Below, one piece after another: positions 1-8,111 of a stretch of DNA of 64,000 nt (position 1 is its first letter; each line of letters opens with the position of its first letter). Source of the DNA: Mucilaginibacter sp. SJ (GTDB taxonomy: Bacteria; Bacteroidota; Bacteroidia; Sphingobacteriales; Sphingobacteriaceae); the NCBI RefSeq assembly GCF_028993635.1, contig NZ_CP118631.1:2356001-2420000 (forward strand), written 5' to 3'. The notes below the pieces were generated by a model, which searched no databases, was not told the origin of the DNA, and saw only the letters and a list, made by a program, of their open reading frames with translations. Made by a program: the position numbers and the translations under genes.

Positions 1-249
1 AACGTATTTAAATACGGCGTAAGTAAACATCAGCCATCAGTTATCAATATCTGTTTAAGGGTAAACGGCAACCAAATGCTGTTCATCTGCAAAAATACCA
101 TTTTCGAAAAACGACCTGCCTCCGAGCGGAAAGGGATCGGCATTGCCAATAACCGCCAGCGCCTGCAACATATTTATCCTAACAAACACCGGCTTGACAT
201 TAGCGTGGCCGATGGCAATTTCATTGTTGAACTGGAGATTAACGCTTAA
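1..249 (+). CDS. LytS-family sensor histidine kinase, C-terminal end (partial)
   Basis: The reading frame is open from base 1 to the TAA at 247-249, so only the last 82 residues of a longer protein are present. It begins inside the N-box of a HATPase domain (NVFKYG) and carries the G-box KGIGIANNRQRLQHIYP, the pattern of LytS/YehU-type (His_kinase family) sensor kinases. The expected role is autophosphorylation in the inner membrane and phosphotransfer to the LytTR regulator whose start lies 10 bp downstream, an arrangement typical of Bacteroidota kinase/LytTR pairs. The sensor part is outside the window, so the signal is unknown. Confidence 0.85.
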   Translation, partial: NVFKYGVSKHQPSVINICLRVNGNQMLFICKNTIFEKRPASERKGIGIANNRQRLQHIYPNKHRLDISVADGNFIVELEINA

Positions 250-259
250 ACTATTTATT

Positions 260-955
260 ATGCAATTAAAATGTGTAGCTATTGATGATGAGCCGCTGGC
301 CCTTCAAATAATTGAAAAATATGTAGCCGAATATCCCGCGCTAACATTGGTTAATACTTTTGAGGATGCTATATCGGGTGGGGAATACCTGAAACTGAAC
401 AAGGTAGATGTGCTGTTCATAGATATTAACATGCCTGATATTACCGGTATCGACCTGGTAAAATCATTGGCCGATAAACCAATGATCATTTTTACCACTG
501 CCTACAAAAATTACGCATATGAAGGTTACGAATTGGAAGCGGTTGATTACCTGCTGAAACCAATCAATAACCTGCGCTTTGGCACGGCGGTTCAAAAAGC
601 AATTGGTTATTACCAGTACAAACATACCGATACCCCAAATGAAAGCGATTTCCTGTATGTGCATTCAGAATACAGGCTGATCAAGATCAATATTAAAGAC
701 ATTGAATATATTGAAAGCATGCAGGATTACATCAAGATCCATATACTGGGGGCATCCAAACCCGTGCTTACACTTATGCCCTTGAAAACTGCTATTGAAA
801 AACTGCCTGCTTCAAAGTTTATCCGCATTCATCGCAGCTTCGTGGTAGCGCGTGATCAGATCAGGTCTATCCACAACCGCAAGGTAAAACTAACCGATGT
901 AGAGCTTCCTGTAGGTACAAACTATACCGATTTTATCAAAGACTGGCACAAATAA
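260..955 (+). CDS. LytTR-family response regulator
   Basis: This 231-residue protein has a receiver domain (about residues 1-120) followed by a LytTR DNA-binding domain (about 135-231). The acidic pair is in AIDDEP, the predicted phosphoacceptor is Asp55 in FIDINMPD, and the conserved Thr and Lys are in FTTAY and LLKPI. The second half has the LytTR hallmarks FLYVHSEYRLIKI, IEYIESMQDYIKIH and FIRIHRSFVV. I chose the ATG at 260: a longer in-frame start at 143 would overlap the kinase by over 100 bases and adds no domain. It sits 10 bp after the kinase and should be its partner. Targets are unknown; the PqqD operon downstream is only a possibility. Confidence 0.92.
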   Translation: MQLKCVAIDDEPLALQIIEKYVAEYPALTLVNTFEDAISGGEYLKLNKVDVLFIDINMPDITGIDLVKSLADKPMIIFTTAYKNYAYEGYELEAVDYLLKPINNLRFGTAVQKAIGYYQYKHTDTPNESDFLYVHSEYRLIKINIKDIEYIESMQDYIKIHILGASKPVLTLMPLKTAIEKLPASKFIRIHRSFVVARDQIRSIHNRKVKLTDVELPVGTNYTDFIKDWHK

Positions 956-1058
956 TCAATTCATCGGCACATTAAAGGCGTTGAACGACACATTATTTTA
1001 TAGCCCCTTAAATAGCCCCAACTTTATATTATTAAAATTGACACTAATCCTTAAAGCC

Positions 1059-1436
1059 ATGAAAACAGCAGGCGATAAAAAAACCATCTTAGTACTTGAT
1101 AAAAACAGCCGGATGTTATCGGTAATTGATGACATTATGTACTATGGCGATTTTAATGTGCATTTAACTTATGACCCCAATGCCATATATGACAAGGCCA
1201 AGGTGATTAATCCGGATTTGATCATTTTGGATTATTTGTTGGTAGATAACGATTGTGAACTGGTTTGCCGGGACTTTAAGGATGATAAGCAACTATGCAA
1301 TGTACCTATCATTATTGTAACCGCTTTTAAAACAAAAAAAGCACAGGCCGACTCCTATAAATGCGATGCCTTGTTTGTAAAACCGATGGATATGGAAGTG
1401 CTTGCATCGAGGATAGAATACCTGATGGCATCCTGA
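1059..1436 (+). CDS. Stand-alone receiver-domain protein (CheY-like)
   Basis: A single receiver domain of 125 residues with no output domain. The predicted phosphoacceptor is Asp58 in LIILDYLL; the switch Thr (IIIVTA) and Lys (LFVKPMD) are present. The N-terminal acidic pocket reads LVLDKN where most receivers have two or three adjacent acidic residues, so Mg2+ binding may be weakened. The start at 1059 places the first strand immediately after a short leader; an upstream ATG at 981 would only add an unconserved tail. It lies 103 bp after the LytTR gene and 73 bp before the PqqD-like gene, so it may join either unit or be separate. It probably acts by protein-protein contact. Confidence 0.8.
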   Translation: MKTAGDKKTILVLDKNSRMLSVIDDIMYYGDFNVHLTYDPNAIYDKAKVINPDLIILDYLLVDNDCELVCRDFKDDKQLCNVPIIIVTAFKTKKAQADSYKCDALFVKPMDMEVLASRIEYLMAS

Positions 1437-1443
1437 AGCTGGT

Positions 1444-1474
1444 TTTGCAAACTCATATAAACCTGCTAAGTTTA
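1444..1474 (+). promoter_or_regulatory. Candidate Bacteroidota promoter for the PqqD/ATP-grasp operon
   Basis: TTTG at 1444-1447 is followed after 19 bp by TAAGTTTA at 1467-1474. The Bacteroidota housekeeping consensus is TTTG-N17 to 23-TAnnTTTG; the -7 box differs at its last base. It lies 35 bp before the start codon at 1510. Confidence 0.4.
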
Positions 1475-1509
1475 GCTTTTATTAATTAAACAAACTTGTA
1501 CTTTATAAA

Positions 1510-1752
1510 ATGAAACTCAAAAGCAACATAGCTACCAGCGAAAACGGGTTTATTTTTAACCCTGCCACCGGCGATTCATTTTCCGGCAACAGTATGGCGG
1601 CACAACTGCTTGAGGCTATGAAAAGCGGCAAAAATGAAGATGATATCAAGCAGGATATTCTGAGCAGGTATGAGGTGAGCGAAAGCCAGCTTAACAGGGA
1701 TTGGGATAATTGGATGCTGCAGCTAAAAGAAGCAAACCTGCTCGAAATTTAA
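1510..1752 (+). CDS. PqqD-like small protein
   Basis: An 80-residue protein resembling the PqqD family: an N-terminal part with a short hydrophobic strand and a D-G/S turn (FIFNPATGDSFSGNSMAAQLL), then helices rich in charged residues. PqqD-type domains (RiPP recognition elements) bind leader peptides of ribosomally made natural products and hand them to a modifying enzyme; many Bacteroidota homologues have no assigned substrate. It opens an operon whose next gene, an ATP-grasp ligase, begins 5 bp after its stop. No radical SAM enzyme and no obvious precursor peptide lie next to it, so it is not a PQQ locus. Family assignment is from the overall pattern, with moderate certainty. Confidence 0.6.
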   Translation: MKLKSNIATSENGFIFNPATGDSFSGNSMAAQLLEAMKSGKNEDDIKQDILSRYEVSESQLNRDWDNWMLQLKEANLLEI

Positions 1753-1757
1753 GGACA

Positions 1758-2810
1758 ATGGCAAACAAGTACGATAATTTATGTATTGCCGTTACCGGGC
1801 TCAATGCCAATGATAACCCTGGCCCGGGGATGGCAGTCATCCGTTCTTTAAAAGAATGCTTTGGAGATGGTTTGCGCATAATTGGCCTGTCGTACGAATC
1901 GCTGGAGCCCGGGATTTATCTGCGGGACTGGGTAAATAAAACTTACCAGGTCCCCTATCCAACCGAAGGTACAGCAGCCCTTGTTGAACGTTTGGCATAT
2001 ATTAACGGGCAGGAAAAGCTTGATCTCATTATCCCCAACTTTGATTCAGAGCTGTTCAATTTTATAAAGATAGCGCCACAATTGCAGCAAATGGGCATAG
2101 CAACTTATCTCCCAACACACCAGCAACTGGCGTTAAGAGATAAGGTGAACCTAAAAAATTTCGGTACAAAAAATGGCTTTTATGTGCCCGCCGATCATAA
2201 GCTTTACACTATCGACGATATCAAAAAAGCGGCTGATGAGTTCAATTTTCCTATGGTTATAAAAGGTAAGTTTTATGATGCTTATGTTGTATACACGATA
2301 GATCAGGCATTGAAAGCCTTTCATCAATTGCATGCAGCCTGGGGCGTACCGGTAATAGCGCAGCAATACATCAAGGGCAACGAAATCAACATCTCAGCCC
2401 TGGGTGATGGCAATGGCAGCAACGTCAGTTTGGTGGCTATGCGCAAGCTTTATATTACCGATAAAGGGAAAGCCTGGGCGGGTGTTACCATTAAAGATAA
2501 CAAGCTTACTCAACTGGCTGATAATTTTGCCCACGCAAGCAACTGGAAAGGCGGTTACGAAATGGAGGTCATGAGCAATGCCGAAGGGCATTTATACATA
2601 TTGGAAATTAACCCCCGGTTTCCGGCATGGGTTTATTTAACTGCTGCCGCCGGCCAAAACCAGCCTGCGGCATTAACTAAAATGGCATTGGGCGAAGTTA
2701 TTGAACCCTATGTCGATTACCAAGCCGGTAAGTTATTTGTCCGGTATTCGTGGGACCATATCGCTGATATCGCCGATTTTCAGCAGATCTCGGCGTTTGG
2801 CGAATTATAA
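1758..2810 (+). CDS. ATP-grasp enzyme (carboxylate-amine ligase type)
   Basis: A 350-residue cytoplasmic protein with a CarB/biotin-carboxylase-like ATP-grasp fold. There is an N-terminal nucleotide-like half (IAVTGLNANDNPGPGMAVIRSL), then FPMVIKGKFYDAYVV (the ATP-binding lysine strand), PVIAQQYIKGNEINISA, and the metal-binding signature LEINPRFPAWVYL with the E, N and R expected for catalysis. Such enzymes activate a carboxylate as acyl phosphate and join it to an amine or thiol. The start at 1758 is chosen because the longer frame from 1710 overlaps the PqqD gene. With PqqD before it and a decarboxylase 9 bp after it, a peptide-like or amino-acid-derived product is likely, but the substrate cannot be read from the sequence. 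Confidence 0.8.
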   Translation: MANKYDNLCIAVTGLNANDNPGPGMAVIRSLKECFGDGLRIIGLSYESLEPGIYLRDWVNKTYQVPYPTEGTAALVERLAYINGQEKLDLIIPNFDSELFNFIKIAPQLQQMGIATYLPTHQQLALRDKVNLKNFGTKNGFYVPADHKLYTIDDIKKAADEFNFPMVIKGKFYDAYVVYTIDQALKAFHQLHAAWGVPVIAQQYIKGNEINISALGDGNGSNVSLVAMRKLYITDKGKAWAGVTIKDNKLTQLADNFAHASNWKGGYEMEVMSNAEGHLYILEINPRFPAWVYLTAAAGQNQPAALTKMALGEVIEPYVDYQAGKLFVRYSWDHIADIADFQQISAFGEL

Positions 2811-2819
2811 TTTATAACG

Positions 2820-4175
2820 ATGGAAAAGCTGGCATACGAGAAACCATATATAAAAAAACTACAGGCCGGTGCCCTTAATAAATTCGGCTCCCGCACCGGT
2901 GTGCAGCCTGTTAAAAGCATCGATGGGGTTTCGGTTAAAAGTTTAATTGAAAACTATGGCTCGCCGGTGTTTGCACTGTCCGAAAAACAGATCCGCAAAA
3001 ATTACCGGTCGGCGTACCGTGCTTTCAGTACACGCTATCCAAAAGTACAATTTGCCTGGAGCTATAAAACCAACTACCTCAATGCCGTTTGCCAGATCTT
3101 TCACCAGGAAGGTAGCTGGGCCGAGGTTGTTTCGGGCTTTGAATACCGTAAAGCATTAGGCAATGGCGTACCGGGTAACAAGATTATTTTTAACGGCCCG
3201 GGTAAATCAATTGCCGATCTGCAGTTGGCTATTGATCATGATTCCCTGATCCATATCGATCATTTTGATGAGCTTAACCAACTACTTACTTTAGGTAAAA
3301 ACCTCTCCAACAAACCGCGTGTAGCTATCCGTGTAAATATGGATACCGGCGTTTACCCACTTTGGGACCGTTTTGGCTTTAATTACGAAAATGGCGAAGC
3401 CTGGTCTGCGGTTACAAAGATCACAGGCTCGGGAAGTCTGCAATTGGTGGGCTTGCATTGCCATATAGGTACTTATATGCTCTCTGCTGATGCTTATGGT
3501 ATAGCAGCTAATAAACTGGCCGAACTGGCTGTTCGTTGTCAAACTCAGCTCAATCATAAAATAGAATACCTTGATCTTGGCGGTGGTTTTCCATCTACCA
3601 ATACACTAAAAGGCGCTTACCTGCCGGGAAACGATACAGTGCCAACTGTTGATGATTTTGCCGAAGTAATAACTTCGGCTTTGCTCAATTTTGGCTTTGC
3701 CAATGATGATCTGCCCCTGCTGATATTGGAAAGCGGCCGTGTTTTGATAGATGATGCCGGTTACCTGCTGGGCACCGTTATTGCCAACAAACGTTTGGCC
3801 AATGGTAAAGGCGCCACCATCGTTGATTTTGGGGTTAATATCCTGTTTACATCTTTTTGGTATGAACACCAGGTAAGCCCCGCCCAGGATTTTGTAGCAC
3901 ATACCGAAAACATGGTGATATACGGACCGCTTTGCATGAACATTGATGTGATAAGGGAAAGCATTAACCTGCCTGCGCTAAACCCCGGAGACCAGGTTGT
4001 TGTACATAAGGTTGGCGCTTACAACATGACCCAATGGATGCAATTCATCACTTTAAGGCCTGCTGTTGTATTGATAGACGAGAAGTTGCGTACGCATCTC
4101 ATCCGCAAAAACGAAACATTGGAATATACTGCCGAACCAGAGTTAGTACCCGCGCATTTAAATAACAACAAGTGA
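2820..4175 (+). CDS. PLP-dependent group III decarboxylase (LysA/ornithine decarboxylase fold)
   Basis: A 451-residue enzyme of the alanine-racemase-fold decarboxylase family (diaminopimelate, arginine, ornithine and carboxynorspermidine decarboxylases). The PLP lysine is Lys83 in WSYKTNYLNAV; other family landmarks are the HCHIGTYM strand, the phosphate-binding LDLGGGFPS loop, ESGRVL, and GPLCMNID with the catalytic cysteine. An N-terminal extension of about 45 residues precedes the barrel. It is probably not the housekeeping LysA, because it sits in an operon with PqqD, ATP-grasp and transporter/peptidase genes, and its specificity residues are not obviously those for diaminopimelate. Its stop overlaps the GTG start of the next gene by 4 bases, suggesting translational coupling. 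Confidence 0.82.
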   Translation: MEKLAYEKPYIKKLQAGALNKFGSRTGVQPVKSIDGVSVKSLIENYGSPVFALSEKQIRKNYRSAYRAFSTRYPKVQFAWSYKTNYLNAVCQIFHQEGSWAEVVSGFEYRKALGNGVPGNKIIFNGPGKSIADLQLAIDHDSLIHIDHFDELNQLLTLGKNLSNKPRVAIRVNMDTGVYPLWDRFGFNYENGEAWSAVTKITGSGSLQLVGLHCHIGTYMLSADAYGIAANKLAELAVRCQTQLNHKIEYLDLGGGFPSTNTLKGAYLPGNDTVPTVDDFAEVITSALLNFGFANDDLPLLILESGRVLIDDAGYLLGTVIANKRLANGKGATIVDFGVNILFTSFWYEHQVSPAQDFVAHTENMVIYGPLCMNIDVIRESINLPALNPGDQVVVHKVGAYNMTQWMQFITLRPAVVLIDEKLRTHLIRKNETLEYTAEPELVPAHLNNNK

Positions 4176-6328
4176 AGCAAATTCCGGCATTCATAAAAAC
4201 CGTCATCAATTCCTATTCGGTTCTGTTTTTTTCTCAAAACAGGGTATTGGGGATTATTTTACTGCTGGTATCATTTTTCAACCCGGTATCCGGCTTTGCA
4301 GGGTTGGGTTGTGTCATTTTCTCTTTGCTGATAACAAAGCTGTTAAAACAGGATAACGAAGATTACCGGGCCGGGATCTACAGCTTTAACAGTTTATTAT
4401 CAGGGATAGCATTTGGTGCTTTTTTCCAGGTTAACGTCATGTTTGTGACCTGGCTGGCAGTTGCCTGTTGCCTGGTAGTGCTTGCTACTATCATTATGTC
4501 AAAGCGCATGAGCAAACCGGGTTTACCTATACTTTCACTGCCGTTTATCCTGGTTTTCTGGCTTGTACTGCTGGCATCCAACAGCATCTTCAACACAGGT
4601 TTATTTCAAAAAAGCAGCTCCCTGCTCGAAGAAATTTACACCGGCCCGGGTAACCTGGCCGGTGCCGAAGGCTATCTTGCCACGACGTTGCCAAAACTGA
4701 TGAGCTTATTTTTCCGCTCATTGAGCGCAATTCTGTTTCAACATAATATCATAGCCGGAATGCTTATTGCTATGGGGATACTTGTACATTCGCGCATTGC
4801 ATTCAGCCTGCTTATCATTAGTTTTTTAACGGCCTGCTGGTTTAACAACATTATGCATACCTATCCCGAGGGTATCAGCTATTATCACCTTGGTGCTAAT
4901 TTAATGATGGCTTCAATGGCTATAGGCAGCTTTTTCACCATCCCATCGTTACGCTCTTATCTGCTGGCAATTCTTTGCATCCCTTTGGGTTTCATACTCA
5001 TTAATGCCCTTACCACACTCATGGCTTTGCATGCGCTGCCTGTTTTTTCGTTACCGTTTTGTGTGCTTAATATCAGCCTGCTTTATTTTTTAAAATTGAC
5101 CGGCCATCACACCAAATTGCAGTTAGCCATAGCGCAGCATTACTCGCCCGAAAAAAATCTTTACCATGTTTTAAACCTGCAAAACAGGCTGAACGATCTG
5201 AAATACTTCAAGCTCAATTTGCCGTTTATGGGCTATTGGACGGTTTCGCAGGGTTATAATGGTGCCATTACCCACAAAGGCGAATGGGGCCAGGCACTTG
5301 ATTTTGTAGTTACCGACGACGAACAAAAAACGTTTCAGCATCCCGGCACCCTTCCCGAACATTTTTATTGTTTCAATAAGCCGGTACTGGCCTGCGGCGA
5401 TGGCGTTGTAGAACTGGTAGTAAACCATGTGGAAGATAATGATATTGGGGAAGAAAACCTGAAAGAGAACTGGGGTAATACGGTAGTGGTCCGTCATGCC
5501 GCAGGGCTTTATTCCAAACTTTCGCACCTCAAAAAAAACTCGATAAAAGTTAAACCCGGCGATGTTATAAAACAAGGTGATCTGCTGGGGTTTTGCGGTA
5601 ATTCGGGTCGCTCGCCAGAGCCGCATTTGCATTTCCAGTTGCAGGCTACGCCTTATATAGGATCCAAAACATTGCCTTACCCGTTCGCATATTATTTTAC
5701 CAAAAAAGGTGGTCAAACCAACCTTGCAAGCTACAATATCCCAAATGAAAACGAATTAATAAGCAACCCCGAAATCAATGCGCCGCTCAAAAAAGCATTC
5801 GATCTGCAACCGGGCTTCGTATCTAAATTAGTTAACGAAAACGGCGCAACCGAGAAATGGGAAGTTTTTAACGATAATTTAGGACAGTCATACATCTACA
5901 GCAAAACAACAGGTAGTGTTGCTTATTTTATTAATAACGGCACTATGTTTTACTTCACCAGCTTTTATGGCGATAAAACGTCGCTGCTTCACTATTTTTA
6001 TCTTGCCGCATATAAAGTTATTTTTAACGATGCAGGATATATCCAGGCTAATGATGAGTTCCCGGTACCGCTTACCCATAACAAAACATTGCTTTGGCTA
6101 CAGGATTTTATTGCGCCTTTTTACCGGTTCATCAGCATAAAATATAAAAGCGGGATCCAGCTAAAAAAAACGGGGCTAAATATTGTATCCAAACAATACC
6201 AGGAAATTGCAGGTAAAACAATACCACTTGCCGAATCAACAGTTTTTGTTGATCATGGCAGCCTGCAAGCCTTCATTATAAATATAAACGGCCAGCATAT
6301 TGAAGCACAATGGAGTACAGAAAATTAA
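4172..6328 (+). CDS. Urea-transporter domain fused to M23 peptidase domain
   Basis: A 718-residue fusion. Residues 1-310 form a hydrophobic membrane domain with the duplicated urea-transporter signature: GIYSFNSLLSGIAFGAFF followed by LPILSLPFIL (about 117-126), and HLGANLMMASMAIGSFF followed by LPVFSLPFCV (about 289-298). Residues about 350-500 form a LytM/M23 zinc peptidase domain: His368 and Asp377 as first ligands, then HAAGLYSKLSHL, the GD.I..GD.LG turn, and PHLHFQ with His485 and His487. All four catalytic positions appear intact. A roughly 200-residue C-terminal region is unassigned. The GTG start at 4172 overlaps the previous stop. The protein may pass a small amide-like solute and act on peptidoglycan or a peptide; a joint function is unknown. 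Confidence 0.85.
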   Translation: MKQIPAFIKTVINSYSVLFFSQNRVLGIILLLVSFFNPVSGFAGLGCVIFSLLITKLLKQDNEDYRAGIYSFNSLLSGIAFGAFFQVNVMFVTWLAVACCLVVLATIIMSKRMSKPGLPILSLPFILVFWLVLLASNSIFNTGLFQKSSSLLEEIYTGPGNLAGAEGYLATTLPKLMSLFFRSLSAILFQHNIIAGMLIAMGILVHSRIAFSLLIISFLTACWFNNIMHTYPEGISYYHLGANLMMASMAIGSFFTIPSLRSYLLAILCIPLGFILINALTTLMALHALPVFSLPFCVLNISLLYFLKLTGHHTKLQLAIAQHYSPEKNLYHVLNLQNRLNDLKYFKLNLPFMGYWTVSQGYNGAITHKGEWGQALDFVVTDDEQKTFQHPGTLPEHFYCFNKPVLACGDGVVELVVNHVEDNDIGEENLKENWGNTVVVRHAAGLYSKLSHLKKNSIKVKPGDVIKQGDLLGFCGNSGRSPEPHLHFQLQATPYIGSKTLPYPFAYYFTKKGGQTNLASYNIPNENELISNPEINAPLKKAFDLQPGFVSKLVNENGATEKWEVFNDNLGQSYIYSKTTGSVAYFINNGTMFYFTSFYGDKTSLLHYFYLAAYKVIFNDAGYIQANDEFPVPLTHNKTLLWLQDFIAPFYRFISIKYKSGIQLKKTGLNIVSKQYQEIAGKTIPLAESTVFVDHGSLQAFIININGQHIEAQWSTEN

Positions 6329-7488
6329 CCATCCTTTTTGCACTGCTATTTGCTGCTCTTGTAACCCGCGCACAAGACAATAAACTTGCCATGGCCGATA
6401 GTACGGCCGAACAATTGTACAATGCCGGCAACTGGAAACAACTAATCAGGTTTGTAAATCAATCGGTTGCCGATAGTGTAGACTCGCCCACTTTACGCTT
6501 TAAGGCAGGGTACGCTTATATGCTCACCGGCAATTACAAAGCTGCCATTTATCAGTTCAACCGGGTTTTACTTAAAGAACCCCAAAATGTCACTGCATAT
6601 TTGTATGCTTACTACTGCAACACCTATATCAACAACAATAACGCTGCGTTTTATAATGCATCGCATTTAGACACAGCAACCTTGCATTCCGTCAAGCTAT
6701 CACCCTTTGGTTTAACTGACCTGGTTTTGGAAAGCGGCATAAAATTGCCTAACAACAACGAACGCGACAACGGCTTTTTTGAACGCACGGGTATCGGTTT
6801 AAGATTATCGTGGCGTTTGCAATTAGATCAATCATTTATGTTTTTCAAACAGAATATATTCAGATCGGGCTATATTGATTACTTTAACCAAACAGGTGAA
6901 ACCGACAGGCAGGTTGAATATTATGCTAAAGCGAGATACTCTTTGACTAAAAACATAAGTTTGCTTGGCGCGTACCATTATTTACATACCAGCTACCGGA
7001 GCAATATTTACCAAAGTAACCTTGGGCTGTTAGGAATAAAATATGATACCCGTTACATTGATTTGCAGGGCGATATTAACTTTGGGAAACTCATTAATAA
7101 AACTTTAAAACAATATGATGCCAGGGTAGATTTTTATCCGTTGGGAAACCTTAATTTGTACACCATAAGCAGGGCATCGGTATTGAATTTAAGCGGAACA
7201 AATAATTTCATCTACAGTCAGTTGGCAGGGTTTAAAGTACTAAACAAAATTTGGCTGGAAACGGCCGCTACCTTTGGCAACCAGGATGATTACCTTGATG
7301 CCGACGGACTTTATGTGTATAATGCCATCGATCCTACAAAATTTAAATGCGGTGAAAGCGTTTTTTATCAGTTAGGTAACCATGCCTTATTGAATTTAAA
7401 TTACTTTTATGAAAAGAAAACAGACATTTACCGTGCTGTTAAGTATAACCAAAACTCTGTTACGTTAGGTATAACATGGAAATTTTAA
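6310..7488 (+). CDS. TPR plus outer-membrane beta-barrel protein
   Basis: A 392-residue exported protein. The first 21 residues form a signal peptide (LTILFALLFAALVTRAQ). Residues about 30-110 hold TPR-like helices (AEQLYNAGNWKQLIRFVNQS; AGYAYMLTGNYKAAIYQFN), and the rest alternates aromatic and polar residues in strands, ending in SVTLGITWKF with the terminal aromatic typical of outer-membrane barrels. It resembles YaiO-like barrels that follow a TPR in exopolysaccharide loci, but I do not claim that family. It overlaps the transporter/peptidase gene by 19 bases and the next gene by 13, so it is made with them. A porin or exporter for the product or solute handled by this operon is a reasonable inference. 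Confidence 0.75.
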   Translation: MEYRKLTILFALLFAALVTRAQDNKLAMADSTAEQLYNAGNWKQLIRFVNQSVADSVDSPTLRFKAGYAYMLTGNYKAAIYQFNRVLLKEPQNVTAYLYAYYCNTYINNNNAAFYNASHLDTATLHSVKLSPFGLTDLVLESGIKLPNNNERDNGFFERTGIGLRLSWRLQLDQSFMFFKQNIFRSGYIDYFNQTGETDRQVEYYAKARYSLTKNISLLGAYHYLHTSYRSNIYQSNLGLLGIKYDTRYIDLQGDINFGKLINKTLKQYDARVDFYPLGNLNLYTISRASVLNLSGTNNFIYSQLAGFKVLNKIWLETAATFGNQDDYLDADGLYVYNAIDPTKFKCGESVFYQLGNHALLNLNYFYEKKTDIYRAVKYNQNSVTLGITWKF

Positions 7489-8096
7489 AGAAGACCTTTA
7501 TTCCCATTTTTTTATTTGTATTTGCAGCACAATTGCAGGCACAGACAAATGTGGTGCTTCAAAAAGCTTTTCACAACAGTTATACCAATGAATTAAATAA
7601 AAACTACGTTGCGGCCATTGCCGATATTTATCCCTACTATTCGGAGAATAATTATGAGATAACGATCAGGCTGGGTTGGCTCCATTACCTCAATAAAAAC
7701 TACACTGCTTCGCAAACTTATTATCAAAAAGCAGTTAACCTGAAGCCCGGTGCCATAGAGGCTAAGTTTGGTTATATAAAGCCGCTCTCCTTTTTGCAAA
7801 ACTGGGATAAAGTGCTGGAACAATACCTTGCTATCCTGAAGATAGACCCACAAAACACGCAGGCTAATTATTGGGGGGGCGTAATTTATTATAACCGCAA
7901 GCAATACGAACCCGCTATTAAGCTTTTTAGGGTAGTAGTAACGCTTTACCCTTTTGATTATGACGGCAATCACATGCTGGCCTGGTCAATGCTTATGGCC
8001 GGCAAAAAAGCGGAAGCGAAACCTTTTTTTGAAAAAGCGCTGATCATTAAACCTGCTGATGCTTCCAGCACCGATGGTTTATCAAGATGTAATTAA
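7476..8096 (+). CDS. Exported TPR protein
   Basis: A 206-residue protein with a signal peptide (IPIFLFVFAAQLQAQ) and four or five TPR repeats: LGWLHYLNKNYTASQTYYQKA, FLQNWDKVLEQYLAILKIDP, GGVIYYNRKQYEPAIKLF and LAWSMLMAGKKAEAKPFFEKA. It should be a periplasmic scaffold. It overlaps the preceding barrel gene by 13 bases and ends the operon. The natural partner is the TPR/barrel protein before it. No catalytic motif is visible. Confidence 0.78.
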   Translation: MEILKKTFIPIFLFVFAAQLQAQTNVVLQKAFHNSYTNELNKNYVAAIADIYPYYSENNYEITIRLGWLHYLNKNYTASQTYYQKAVNLKPGAIEAKFGYIKPLSFLQNWDKVLEQYLAILKIDPQNTQANYWGGVIYYNRKQYEPAIKLFRVVVTLYPFDYDGNHMLAWSMLMAGKKAEAKPFFEKALIIKPADASSTDGLSRCN

Positions 8097-8111
8097 AGCC
8101 ATTGAATTTTT

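Noticed and set aside
143..259. N-terminal extension of the LytTR regulator from an ATG at 143
   Set aside because: It overlaps the kinase gene in another frame and adds no recognisable domain; the receiver domain starts right after the ATG at 260.
2820..4175. lysA (housekeeping diaminopimelate decarboxylase)
   Set aside because: Fold and PLP lysine agree, but the operon context and N-terminal extension do not support the lysine pathway; left as group III decarboxylase.
1510..4175. PQQ cofactor biosynthesis locus
   Set aside because: Only a PqqD-like protein is present; PqqA, B, C and E are absent.
5171..5716. 181-codon open frame on the - strand opposite the M23 domain
   Set aside because: The + strand frame carries the complete M23 motif set, so this is a shadow frame.
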